Source of the DNA: Caballeronia choica
GTDB lineage: Bacteria; Pseudomonadota; Gammaproteobacteria; Burkholderiales; Burkholderiaceae
Direction of reading: 5' to 3'
DNA length: 64,000 nucleotides
Assembly (NCBI RefSeq): GCF_001544535.1
Contig: NZ_FCON02000021.1
Location: 1-64,000 of the forward strand
Shown here: piece after piece, positions 46,511 through 55,305 of the stretch
How the letters are laid out: the number at the start of each line of letters is the position of its first letter
Position numbering within the stretch: the stretch's first letter is position 1
Translations under genes and position numbers: made by a program
The notes under the pieces: model-generated
Databases searched by the model: none
What the model was told of the DNA's origin: nothing
What the model saw: only the letters and a program-made list of their open reading frames with translations

Positions 46511-47224
46511 ATGCAAATCATCCCGGTTGTCGATGTGCTCGACGGCATTGCCGTACGCGCCGTGCGCGGTGAACGCAGCCGCTACCAGCCGCTCGAATCG
46601 CAGTTGTGCAGCGGCTGCGATCCGGTTGCCATCGCACAGGCGCTGCTCGACTACTCCGCCGCGTCGGTGCTGTATGTGGCGGACCTCGACGGCATCATGC
46701 GAGGAGCGCCACAACTCGCGACGCTCACGCGCCTGATGCGCGAACTTCCCGGCATCGACCTGTGGCTCGATGCCGGCTTTTCCGATAGCGCTTGCGCCCG
46801 CGCCGTCATTGCGCAGTTGCACGGCACGGGCGCGACGGTCACGCCGGTGTTCGGCAGTGAATCACTGCGCGCCGATACCGTTTGCGACGTGCCCGGCAAC
46901 TCGATCCTGTCGCTTGACCAGCGCCACGACGTGCCGCTGGGCGAGCCCGCCTTCTGGACCGATACGTCGCACTGGCCTTCGCGCCTCATCGTCATGTCGC
47001 TCGATCGCGTCGGCTCCTTCAGCGGCCCCGACCTCGCGGCCATCGCCACGATCCGCCAACGCGCGGGCAACGAGCGAACGATCGTCGGTGCGGGCGGCGT
47101 CCGTCATGTCGACGACCTGCACGCGGCCCAAGCCGCTGGCGCCGACGCGTGGCTCATCGCCTCCGCGCTTCACGACCGGCGCATTCCGGCGACCACGCAA
47201 GCGTCAAACCCCTTGCAACGCTGA
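46511..47224 (+). CDS. HisA/HisF-like TIM-barrel protein of the H4MPT cluster
   Basis: A 237-aa (beta-alpha)8 protein related to HisA. The N-terminal QIIPVVDVLDGIAVRAVRG resembles the HisA IPAIDL...GKVVRL motif, SVLYVADLDGIM gives the second phosphate-site Asp, and IVGAGGVRHVDDLHAAQAAG the C-terminal phosphate site. This is a paralogue found in H4MPT-linked clusters of methylotrophs and archaea and not the histidine enzyme; no his genes are nearby. The reaction is not known to me; a role in methanofuran or H4MPT synthesis is by context. Confidence 0.82.
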   Translation: MQIIPVVDVLDGIAVRAVRGERSRYQPLESQLCSGCDPVAIAQALLDYSAASVLYVADLDGIMRGAPQLATLTRLMRELPGIDLWLDAGFSDSACARAVIAQLHGTGATVTPVFGSESLRADTVCDVPGNSILSLDQRHDVPLGEPAFWTDTSHWPSRLIVMSLDRVGSFSGPDLAAIATIRQRAGNERTIVGAGGVRHVDDLHAAQAAGADAWLIASALHDRRIPATTQASNPLQR

Positions 47225-47417
47225 CTATCACGTTTCATGCCAATGCCGGACGCGTGCGACCGGCTTCGTTCGCCACGCTTTCCTCGCGTTACAGTGTGTA
47301 GAGCGAACCGCGCGGCGAGCGGCGCACTATGCGTTGCCCACAGCGCGCGATCCGGCATCGATCCGCACGCGACCGTTGACGCCGCTTGCATGGCATATGC
47401 CTTGCAAGAGTGCGCGC

Positions 47418-48686
47418 ATGAACCCGACACTTTCCTCTCCGCCCTGGACCTGTCCTTTCTGCGCGTTGCTATGCGACCGCTTCGGCGTCGATGCGGGCGA
47501 GACGCTCAAGCCAACCGGCACGACATGTCCTCGCGCGACCCGTGCGCTGGAGCAATTCGGCAGTGTTCCTTCGCAGGCAACGTCTTTCGTGAACGGACAG
47601 CCGGCAGCCGCCGATGCCGCGCTCGACACCGCGGCGCGGTGGCTTCGCGAGTCACGCCAGCCGCTTTTCGGCGGCATGGCGACCGACGTCGCGGGCGCAC
47701 GCTCGCTGTATCGGCTGGCCAACGCGTGCGGCGCGATCATCGATCATGCGCACGGCCGGGCCCTGATGCATGGACTGACGGCGCTTCAGGACCGCGGCGC
47801 ATTCACGACGACGCTCGCCGAAATCCGCACGCGTGCGGACCTGATCATCTGCATCGGTTCAACGGCGCCTTCCAGCCGCCATCCGGAGTTCTTCGCGCGC
47901 TGCGGTATCGGCGACAGCACCTCCCTGCAACGCGAGATCGTGTTCGTGGGCGGCGAGATCGATCCGGCACTGACCGGCACGGCATCGGACGGGGTCTCGA
48001 CTCGCGCGATCCCGCTCCAGGGCGACCTGTATGACACGATCGCGGCGCTCAACGCGAGCCTGACCGCCAGACCGCCGCGCGACACGCATCCGGAACTTGC
48101 CGGTCTCGTCAGGCGAATGCTGGATGCACGCTACACGGCCATCGTCTGGACCCCAGCGGACCTGCCGGGTGAGCATGCGACGTTGCTGGTCGAAGGCATC
48201 GACCGCTTGTTGAAGACCCTCAATCGCACGACACGCGCCGGTGGTCTGGCGCTCGGCGGCGATGACGGCGGCGCGGCCGTGAACCAGACGCTCGCGTGGC
48301 TCTCGGGGCTGCCGCTGCGAACCGGCGTGCATCCCGACGGGCTCGCGCACGAACCGCATCGCTATGACACGGCGCGCCTGCTGGCCGATCACGCCGTCGA
48401 TTCCCTGCTGTGGGTCGCGAGTTTCACCGCCGACCTGCCGCCCCCGGAAACCGCCTTGCCCGTCATCGTGCTCGGTCATCCCGGGCTGGCGGCCGCCTGT
48501 ATGGATCGTTCCGGACCCACGGTGTTCATTCCCGTATCGACGCCGGGCATTGGCTCGGCAGGCCATCTGTTCCGCGCGGACGGCGGCGTGGTGTTGCCGC
48601 TCGCCCCGGTGTATGCGGACACGCTGCCAACGGTCGCGAGCGTCGCAACAAGCCTTGCCCACCGTCTCGCGGAGGCGATCGCATGA
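47418..48686 (+). CDS. fhcB: Formyltransferase/hydrolase complex subunit B
   Basis: A 422-aa subunit homologous to formylmethanofuran dehydrogenase B. The N-terminal cysteines CPFCALLC (residues 12-19) and TTCPRA remain from the Fe-S/molybdopterin ancestor. The bacterial complex works as a transferase/hydrolase releasing formate and not as a dehydrogenase. The start at 47418 gives MNPTLSSPPWTCPF. Its stop overlaps the ATG of fhcA (ATGA). It is the first gene of fhcB-A-D-C. Confidence 0.9.
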   Translation: MNPTLSSPPWTCPFCALLCDRFGVDAGETLKPTGTTCPRATRALEQFGSVPSQATSFVNGQPAAADAALDTAARWLRESRQPLFGGMATDVAGARSLYRLANACGAIIDHAHGRALMHGLTALQDRGAFTTTLAEIRTRADLIICIGSTAPSSRHPEFFARCGIGDSTSLQREIVFVGGEIDPALTGTASDGVSTRAIPLQGDLYDTIAALNASLTARPPRDTHPELAGLVRRMLDARYTAIVWTPADLPGEHATLLVEGIDRLLKTLNRTTRAGGLALGGDDGGAAVNQTLAWLSGLPLRTGVHPDGLAHEPHRYDTARLLADHAVDSLLWVASFTADLPPPETALPVIVLGHPGLAAACMDRSGPTVFIPVSTPGIGSAGHLFRADGGVVLPLAPVYADTLPTVASVATSLAHRLAEAIA

Positions 48687-50380
48687 ACACCTTTCGTCTG
48701 CGCGGCGGCCGCGTGTTCGATCCGGCCAACGGGATCGACGGACAGATTGCCGACATCTGCGTGCGCGACGGCCGCATCGTCGAGCTGAAACCCGATGAAA
48801 GCGCCGGTCACGAATACGACGTGAGCGGCATGGCCGTGATGGCGGGCGGCATCGACATGCATTCGCACATCGGCGGCGGCAAGGTCAATCTCGCGCGCAT
48901 GCTGATGCCCGAGGACCACCGCCTGCGCACCCGCGAAGCCGCCCGCAACCCGCTCGAACTCGCATCCTGTGGCGTGTGCACGCCGGGCACGCTCGCCACC
49001 GGCTACCACTATGCCGAAATGGGCTACACGGCCGCCTTCGAGCCCGCAATGATCGCGTCGAACGCGCGCCATACGCACCTGGAAATGGGCGACACGCCGG
49101 TCATCGATCACGGCGCCTATGTGATGCTCGGCAACGACGAGCTGTTCCTGCGCATGCTCGCGCAAGGCACGGATTTCGAGCGCATTCGCGACTACGTCGG
49201 CTGGACGATCAACGCGACGAAGGCGCTCGGCGTGAAGGTCGTGAATCCCGGTGGCATCTCGGCGTTCAAGTTCAACCAGCGCAGCCTCGATGTCGACGAA
49301 GCGCACGTTCACTACGACATCACGCCGCGCCAGGTACTCAACGTGCTCGCACGCTCGCTCACCGATCTCGGCGTGCCGCATCCGCTGCATATTCATGCGA
49401 GCAACCTGGGCGTGCCGGGCAACATCGAATCGACGCTCGCCACGATCGATGCGCTCGAAGGCCTGCCCGGTCATCTCACGCACATCCAGTTTCACAGCTA
49501 CGGCAACGAAGGGCCGCGCAAGTTTTCTTCAGCGGCCACGCGTATCGCGGATGCGGTCAACGCGAATCCGAACATCTCGATCGACGTCGGCCAGATCATG
49601 TTCGGCCAGACGGTGACCGCTTCCGGCGACATCATGAAGCAGGTCAGGCAGGCGGACTTCGCGTCGCCGCGCAAGTGGATCGCGGGCGATATCGAGTGCG
49701 ATGCAGGTTGCGGCGTCGTGCCCTTTCGCTATCGCGAGCAAAGCTACGTGAACGCGCTGCAATGGACGATCGGCCTCGAACTTTTCCTGATGGTGAAGAA
49801 CCCGTGGCAGATCACGCTGACCACCGACCACCCGAACGGTGGCCCGTTCACGAGCTATCCGCACCTGATCCGCCTGCTCATGGACAAGTCATTCCGCGAC
49901 GACCAGCTTGCCCGGCTCCATCCCGACGTCGCCCAACAGTCGCCGCTCGGAAGCATGGCCCGCGAACTCACGCTCGATGAAATCGCGATCCTCACGCGCG
50001 CCGCACCTGCACGCCTGCTCGGCTTGCGCGAGCGCGGCCGCCTGAACGCGGGGGCCGCCGCCGATATCGCCGTGTATCGCGAGAACGCCGACCGCGAAGC
50101 GATGTTCACCGCGCCCGAGTATGTGTTCAAGGATGGCGAACTCGTCGCGCGCAATGGCCGCATCGTGGCGACGCCCGCGGGCGGCACGCATTATGTGGAG
50201 CCCGAATTCGACCGGTCGATCGAACGCACGCTCGAAGACTTTAGCGACCATCATCTCGCCTTCAATTTCCGACATGCCGCCATCGGGCGCGACGAACTCT
50301 GCTCGTGCTGCAACGGAGGGCGGCTCTTGCCGGCCGCATGCGGCGTGCACGGCGACGCGCCAGCGGGAGAGCCATCATGA
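48683..50380 (+). CDS. fhcA: Formyltransferase/hydrolase complex subunit A (formylmethanofuran hydrolase)
   Basis: A 565-aa amidohydrolase-superfamily protein that hydrolyses the formyl group to formate. The metal site starts with DMHSHIGGGKVN near residue 58. Other family segments are TPGTLATGYHYAEMGYTAAF, HIHASNLGVPGN, HIQFHSYG and a late metal-ligand Asp in TTDHPNGGPF. The C-terminus ends with a cysteine-containing tail (LCSCCNGGRLLPA). It is coupled to fhcB upstream and fhcD downstream by 4-nt overlaps. Confidence 0.94.
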   Translation: MNTFRLRGGRVFDPANGIDGQIADICVRDGRIVELKPDESAGHEYDVSGMAVMAGGIDMHSHIGGGKVNLARMLMPEDHRLRTREAARNPLELASCGVCTPGTLATGYHYAEMGYTAAFEPAMIASNARHTHLEMGDTPVIDHGAYVMLGNDELFLRMLAQGTDFERIRDYVGWTINATKALGVKVVNPGGISAFKFNQRSLDVDEAHVHYDITPRQVLNVLARSLTDLGVPHPLHIHASNLGVPGNIESTLATIDALEGLPGHLTHIQFHSYGNEGPRKFSSAATRIADAVNANPNISIDVGQIMFGQTVTASGDIMKQVRQADFASPRKWIAGDIECDAGCGVVPFRYREQSYVNALQWTIGLELFLMVKNPWQITLTTDHPNGGPFTSYPHLIRLLMDKSFRDDQLARLHPDVAQQSPLGSMARELTLDEIAILTRAAPARLLGLRERGRLNAGAAADIAVYRENADREAMFTAPEYVFKDGELVARNGRIVATPAGGTHYVEPEFDRSIERTLEDFSDHHLAFNFRHAAIGRDELCSCCNGGRLLPAACGVHGDAPAGEPS

Positions 50381-51339
50381 GCGCAACCGTGAGCACAGGC
50401 CCGGCGAGCGACGTGTCCGCGCCCTTCGCCATCAACGGCGTGAGCATCGACGACACCTTCGCCGAAGCGTTTCCGATGAAGGCGACGCGCCTCATCATCA
50501 CGGCCCGCGACGCCGTATGGGCCCGTCATGCGGCGGTGGCCGCGACCGGCTTCGCGACCTCCGTGATCGCGTGCGGCTGCGAAGCGGGCATCGAACGCGA
50601 GATTCCCGCCGGCGAGACGCCGGACGGCCGGCCCGGTATGGCGATCCTGATCTTCTCGATGTCGGGCAAGGAGCTCGCGAAGCAGGTCGAGCGCCGCGTC
50701 GGCCAATGCGTGCTGACGTGTCCCACGACCGCGATCTTTGCGGGCATCGAAGCAGGCGAAGCGATCGCACTCGCGAAGAACCTGCGCTTCTTCGGCGACG
50801 GCTGGCAGATCTCGAAGATGATCGACGGCGTGCGTTACTGGCGCGTGCCTGTCATGGACGGCGAGTTCGTGGCGCAGGAAACCACCTCGGTGATCAAGGG
50901 CGTGGGCGGCGGCAACCTCCTCTTTCTCGCGCGCGACACCGATGCGGCGCTCGCAGCGGCGCAGGCCGCCGTTGACGCGATGCGGCGCGTGCCGAACGTG
51001 ATCATGCCGTTCCCGGGCGGGGTCGTGCGCTCGGGGTCGAAGGTCGGCTCGAAGTATGCCGCGCTTCCCGCGTCGACCAACGATGCGTTCTGCCCCACGC
51101 TCGCCGAGCGCTCACCGCGCTCCGTGCTGACCGGCGACACCCGCAGCGTGCTCGAAATCGTCATCGACGGCCTGAGCGACGCCGATGTCGCGCAGGCCAT
51201 GCGCGCGGGAATCGAAGCCGTGACCGCGCGCGGCGCAGACGGCGGCGTCGTGCGCATCTCAGCGGGCAACTACGGCGGCAAGCTCGGGCCGTTTCACTTT
51301 CATCTGCGCGAACTGTGCGGCGCACGGGAGGCGTCATGA
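50377..51339 (+). CDS. fhcD: Formylmethanofuran:H4MPT formyltransferase
   Basis: A 320-aa Ftr homologue, moving the formyl group from formyl-H4MPT to the methanofuran analogue. Characteristic segments are NGVSIDDTFAEAFPMKATRL, CGCEAGIER, CPTTAIFAG and MPFPGGVVRSGSKVGSKY, with GGKLGPFHFHL at the C-terminus. The start at 50377 overlaps the fhcA stop, and its own stop overlaps the fhcC ATG. Confidence 0.95.
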   Translation: MSATVSTGPASDVSAPFAINGVSIDDTFAEAFPMKATRLIITARDAVWARHAAVAATGFATSVIACGCEAGIEREIPAGETPDGRPGMAILIFSMSGKELAKQVERRVGQCVLTCPTTAIFAGIEAGEAIALAKNLRFFGDGWQISKMIDGVRYWRVPVMDGEFVAQETTSVIKGVGGGNLLFLARDTDAALAAAQAAVDAMRRVPNVIMPFPGGVVRSGSKVGSKYAALPASTNDAFCPTLAERSPRSVLTGDTRSVLEIVIDGLSDADVAQAMRAGIEAVTARGADGGVVRISAGNYGGKLGPFHFHLRELCGAREAS

Positions 51340-52163
51340 AGCGCATTACGCTGCGCGTGAAGCACGCGCCCCTGCTCCGCATCGACGCGCGCACGCTGCT
51401 CCCCTCGACACTTGCGGCACTCACCGCCGATGAAATCGAACGAAGGCCACTGTGGCATGGAACGGAACGCATCGCGCTTGCAGACCTGTTCGACGTGCGC
51501 ATGGGCGACGCTTCGAATCAGGCTGATGCGCCTTCGCTCGTGTTCGCGGGCGACATGCGGCGATTCGACCGCATCGGCTGGCAGATGGACGGCGGGCAGC
51601 TTGTCGTGGAAGGTCATGCGGGCGATCTCACGGGGGCGCAGATGACGGCGGGCACGCTCGTCATCGATGGCAATGCCGGCAGCTTCGCCGCGTGCCAGCT
51701 CGCCGGCGGACGGGTCGAAATTGGCGGCAACACGGGCGACTTCGCGGCGGGCTCGCTGCCCGGCGACCTCGACGGCATGCGCGGCGGCACGCTGATCGTG
51801 CGCGGCGACGCAGGCGCACGCTTCGGCGACCGCATGCGGCGCGGCACGGCGCTCGTATTCGGCAATGCCGGCGCGTTCGCGGCGTCGAGGATGGTGGCGG
51901 GCACGATCGGCATCGTGGGCGGGGTCGGCGAACATCTCGCCTACGGCATGCGGCGCGGCTCGCTCCTGCTGCTGGGCGCGCAAGCCGTCCCCGATAACCG
52001 CTTCGCTGAAAATCATGGCGACGTCGATGTATTCTGGCGTCTGCTGTCGCGCAGCCTCGCCCGCGAGGGCGGCCCCTTCGACGAACTGACGCAGGCTTCG
52101 ATGCGCCGCTTCGCAGGCGATATCTCCGTCGATGGCAAAGGCGAAGTGCTGCTCGCTCGCTAA
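51336..52163 (+). CDS. fhcC: Formyltransferase/hydrolase complex subunit C
   Basis: A 275-aa subunit homologous to formylmethanofuran dehydrogenase C. It is a right-handed beta-helix made of repeats such as GGQLVVEGHAGDLTG, AGTLVIDGNAGSFAA and GGRVEIGGNTGDFAAG. This fold is related to the glutamate synthase alpha-subunit domain and is structural. It is the last gene of the overlapping fhcBADC operon; the fae-like gene follows after 68 bp. Confidence 0.93.
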   Translation: MKRITLRVKHAPLLRIDARTLLPSTLAALTADEIERRPLWHGTERIALADLFDVRMGDASNQADAPSLVFAGDMRRFDRIGWQMDGGQLVVEGHAGDLTGAQMTAGTLVIDGNAGSFAACQLAGGRVEIGGNTGDFAAGSLPGDLDGMRGGTLIVRGDAGARFGDRMRRGTALVFGNAGAFAASRMVAGTIGIVGGVGEHLAYGMRRGSLLLLGAQAVPDNRFAENHGDVDVFWRLLSRSLAREGGPFDELTQASMRRFAGDISVDGKGEVLLAR

Positions 52164-52231
52164 CGTCGCGTTGCAAGAGTGATGGGCCGCGCCACTTCCG
52201 TTCAACGTCTTTTATTCCGGAGTCTTTCCCG

Positions 52232-52765
52232 ATGAGTGACAACCTGATTTTCCGCGCAGGAGAGGCAACCGTGCTCGCCGCTCCCGGCCAGGCCACCGAT
52301 GCGATGCCCGAGATTCTGATCGGCCGCGTCGATGGGCCTGTCGGTCAGGCCTTTGCCAACATGATGGCGCAAAGCAAGGGCCATACCGCGATGTTCGCGA
52401 TCCGCGCCTGCAACCAGATGGTGCGTCCCGCCACGATGATCGTGCCGAAGGTCACGATGAAGGACATGGAAACCGTGAACCTGTTCGGCGGCGTCGTGCA
52501 GTCCGCAACCGCCGACGCGGTGGTCGACTGCCTGATCGAAGGCATTCTCCCGAAGGATCAGGCCAATGACCTGTGCATCATCAGCCTTGTGTGGATCGAC
52601 CCGCGTTGCGTCCAGGACCCGAACATCGACCGGCGCGACATGTACCGCACGAACTACGAAGCGACCAAGCTCGCGATCCAGCGCGCGATGAACAACGAAC
52701 CGAGCGTCGAGACACTGATCGAAAACCGCCACAAGATCAAGCACGACATGGACGACTGGAGCTGA
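52232..52765 (+). CDS. Formaldehyde-activating enzyme paralogue lacking the catalytic His
   Basis: A 177-aa Fae-family protein. The body is clearly Fae-like: EGILPKDQANDLCIISLVWI, TNYEATKLAIQRAMNNEPS and MIVPKVTMKDMETVNLFGG. In Methylorubrum Fae the catalytic His17 lies just before DLIIG. Here the aligned segment is DAMPEILIG, with Met25 in that place and no His in the first 45 residues. It therefore resembles the Fae2-type paralogues of unproven function, not the enzyme that condenses formaldehyde with H4MPT. A canonical Fae should be encoded elsewhere. The gene follows fhcC and converges on the LysR gene. Confidence 0.85.
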   Translation: MSDNLIFRAGEATVLAAPGQATDAMPEILIGRVDGPVGQAFANMMAQSKGHTAMFAIRACNQMVRPATMIVPKVTMKDMETVNLFGGVVQSATADAVVDCLIEGILPKDQANDLCIISLVWIDPRCVQDPNIDRRDMYRTNYEATKLAIQRAMNNEPSVETLIENRHKIKHDMDDWS

Positions 52766-52769
52766 CCCA

Positions 52770-53684
52770 TCAGGTTGCGCCTTCGTTTGCAAGCGCCGAT
52801 CCGGCAAGCAAGGTGTCCTTGAACGCACCGGCCGCGGCCGAGAGATGCTTGCTCTCGCGATGCACGACGTACAGGTGGCGAACGATCGGGAAACGCTCGA
52901 CATCGAGCACGCGGATGCGCAGCGTTTCCAGCTCCGGCATGATCGTCTGCAGCGGCACGACGGACAAGCCCATGCCCGCATGCACGCCGCATTTCACGGC
53001 TTCATTGCTGCTCACTTCCATGCCCGGCCGAAACGTCACGCGATGCTCGGCGAAGAAGCGCTCCATCGCGAGGCGCGTGCCGGAGCCCGGCTCGCGCATC
53101 AGGAATATCTCGTCCTCGAGCGCGGAGAGCGGAATGCCGCGCTGCCGCGCCAAGGGATGATCGGGCGGCGCGATCACCACGAGTGGATTCTTCATGAACG
53201 GCTTCGCCGCGAGGCCGAGGCCTTCGGGCGGCTGCCCCATGATGGCGAGATCGGTCTCGTTGCTTGCAAGCTCGTTCAACACCGACTCGCGGTTTGCCAC
53301 GTTCAGGTTCACGCGCACGCCCGGAAACGCGTGCGCGTATTTCGCGATCAACTGCAACGCGAGATGACTGGCGGTACCCGTCACCGCTGAGATCTTGATC
53401 TTCCCCTGCTTCGTATCGCGCAACTGGTCGATCGAGTGTTCGAGAAACGTCAGTTGCTGCTGGATCGCGCGCGCATGGTTGAAAACCTCGCGGCCGGCTT
53501 CGGTCAGAAAGATGCGGCGGCCCATCTGCTCGAATAGCGGCATGCCGATGCGCTCTTCCAGATTCTTCAATTGCGTCGACACGCCGGGTTGCGTGAGATG
53601 CAATTCCTCGGCCGCGCGGGAAAAGCTCAGGTTGCGCGCAGTCGATTCGAATACCAGCAATTGACGCAATGTCAGGTGCAACAT
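52770..53684 (-). CDS. QscR/CbbR-type LysR regulator of the serine cycle
   Basis: A 304-aa LysR-type regulator. The winged helix-turn-helix is at residues 5-60 (LTLRQLLVFESTARNLSFSR, LHLTQPGVSTQLKNLEERIG), and the effector domain resembles CbbR (MREPGSGTRLAMERFF, SSNEAVKCGVHAGMGLSVV). It is transcribed divergently from glyA. QscR, the serine-cycle activator of Methylorubrum, is a CbbR homologue, and RuBP is reported as its effector. The position strongly suggests the same job here; assignment to QscR rather than CbbR is inferred from context. Confidence 0.85.
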   Translation of the reverse strand: MLHLTLRQLLVFESTARNLSFSRAAEELHLTQPGVSTQLKNLEERIGMPLFEQMGRRIFLTEAGREVFNHARAIQQQLTFLEHSIDQLRDTKQGKIKISAVTGTASHLALQLIAKYAHAFPGVRVNLNVANRESVLNELASNETDLAIMGQPPEGLGLAAKPFMKNPLVVIAPPDHPLARQRGIPLSALEDEIFLMREPGSGTRLAMERFFAEHRVTFRPGMEVSSNEAVKCGVHAGMGLSVVPLQTIMPELETLRIRVLDVERFPIVRHLYVVHRESKHLSAAAGAFKDTLLAGSALANEGAT

Positions 53685-53758
53685 CCGCTTCCCCTCGCGA
53701 GCTTTCCGGACTCGCTGATCTGGCCTTCACTGTACCAGCCGCAGAGGGCCGGGCAATG

Positions 53759-53823
53759 CCCATAACGGAGTATCTCTTGAGGCGCGAAGCCCGCGGCGCA
53801 CGGCTTTGCGGGCCGGTTATGGG
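53759..53823. promoter_or_regulatory. Inverted CCCATAAC/GTTATGGG boxes in the LysR-glyA intergenic region
   Basis: CCCATAAC (53759-53766) and GTTATGGG (53816-53823) are exact reverse complements 49 bp apart. The second continues GTTATGGGTTGAATAAC, holding a T-N11-A type LysR half-site. This is a plausible operator for the divergent LysR protein, controlling glyA onward and itself. Confidence 0.5.
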
Positions 53824-53941
53824 TTGAATAACAAACCCGAATGAGTCTTTTCGCGGCCACCCCACTACCATCGTTTCAACAGAGACAAGCGCAGCAACGC
53901 ACTCGAACTCACTACCCGATCACTCACTCAGGGGCGCGCAC

Positions 53942-55246
53942 ATGTTCAGCTTCAAACAGACCATCGCGGCAACCGATCCGGAATTGCGACGGGCCATCCT
54001 CGCGGAATCGCTGCGTCAGCAGGATCACATCGAACTGATCGCTTCGGAAAACTACGCGTCGCCTGCCGTGATGGAGGCCCAGGGGTCGCTCCTGACCAAC
54101 AAGTACGCGGAAGGCTATCCGGGCAAGCGCTACTACGGCGGCTGCGAGCATGTCGATGTGGCCGAGCAGCTCGCCATCGACCGGGCGAAGCAACTCTTTC
54201 ACGCCGAGTACGCCAACGTGCAGCCCCATTCGGGGTCGCAGGCGAACCAGGCCGTCTACCTTTCGGTGCTCAAGCCCGGCGACACGATCCTCGGCATGTC
54301 GCTCGCGCACGGCGGACACCTCACGCACGGCGCGTCGGTGAACATGAGCGGCAAGCTCTTCAAGGCTATCGCCTATGGCCTCGATCCCGACACCGAGGAG
54401 ATCGACTACGACGAAGTCGAGCGTCTCGCTCATGAACACAAGCCGCGCATGATCGTGGCGGGTGCGTCGGCGTATGCGCTCGTGATCGACTGGAAGCGCT
54501 TCCGTGCGATCGCCGACCAGGTGGGCGCCTATCTCTTCGTGGACATGGCGCACTACGCGGGCCTCATCGCCGCCGGCCTTTATCCGAGCCCCGTCGGCAT
54601 CGCGGACTTCGTGACGTCGACGACCCACAAGACCTTGCGCGGACCGCGCGGCGGCCTGATTCTCGCCTGCGCCGAACACGAGAAGGCCCTCAATTCCACG
54701 ATCTTTCCCGGCATTCAGGGCGGCCCGCTGATGCACGTGATCGCGGCGAAGGCGGTCGCGTTCCGCGAAGCGATGAGCGACGAATTCAGGCAATACCAGC
54801 AACAGGTGCTGACCAATGCCCGCGTCATGGCGACGACGCTTCAGGAACGCGGGCTGCGCATCGTGTCGGGCCGCACGGACTCGCACCTCTTCCTTCTGGA
54901 TCTGCGCGCGAAAAACATCACGGGCAAGGACGCGGAGGCCGCCCTCGGCCGCGCCTCGATCACGGTCAACAAGAACGCGATTCCCAACGATCCTCAAAAG
55001 CCCTTCGTCACGAGCGGCGTGCGCATCGGCTCCCCCGCCATGACGACGCGCGGCTTTCGCGACCTCGAAGCGCAACAGCTCGGCAACCTGATCGCGGATG
55101 TGCTGGAAGCGCCCGCGAACGATCTCGTCATCCGCCGGGTCGCGGACGCCGTGAAGGCCCTGACGCGCCGCTTTCCGGTCTATGGCGATGCCCCCGATCA
55201 CGACCTCGCGCGCCACGAAACCGGTTCGGGCCGCGCCGCGAGCTGA
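53942..55246 (+). CDS. glyA: Serine hydroxymethyltransferase
   Basis: A 434-aa PLP enzyme making serine from glycine and methylene-tetrahydrofolate, the entry step of the serine cycle. The PLP lysine is in [16 protein letters not shown]. Other family segments are [33 protein letters not shown] and [13 protein letters not shown]. The C-terminus is a little longer than usual. It leads the serine-cycle gene set, so this is probably the methylotrophy isozyme beside a housekeeping copy elsewhere. The LysR-type boxes lie about 120 bp upstream of the ATG. Confidence 0.96.
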   Translation: MFSFKQTIAATDPELRRAILAESLRQQDHIELIASENYASPAVMEAQGSLLTNKYAEGYPGKRYYGGCEHVDVAEQLAIDRAKQLFHAEYANVQPHSGSQANQAVYLSVLKPGDTILGMSLAHGGHLTHGASVNMSGKLFKAIAYGLDPDTEEIDYDEVERLAHEHKPRMIVAGASAYALVIDWKRFRAIADQVGAYLFVDMAHYAGLIAAGLYPSPVGIADFVTSTTHKTLRGPRGGLILACAEHEKALNSTIFPGIQGGPLMHVIAAKAVAFREAMSDEFRQYQQQVLTNARVMATTLQERGLRIVSGRTDSHLFLLDLRAKNITGKDAEAALGRASITVNKNAIPNDPQKPFVTSGVRIGSPAMTTRGFRDLEAQQLGNLIADVLEAPANDLVIRRVADAVKALTRRFPVYGDAPDHDLARHETGSGRAAS

Positions 55247-55305
55247 GTCCAGCGAATCCAGCGAATCCAGTCCGATCACCACACCACCACGTTGAGGAGC
55301 ACACC

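Noticed and set aside
46511..47224. Histidine biosynthesis gene hisA
   Set aside because: It differs from HisA at the N-terminal motif, has no his neighbours and lies within the H4MPT cluster. It is a paralogue.
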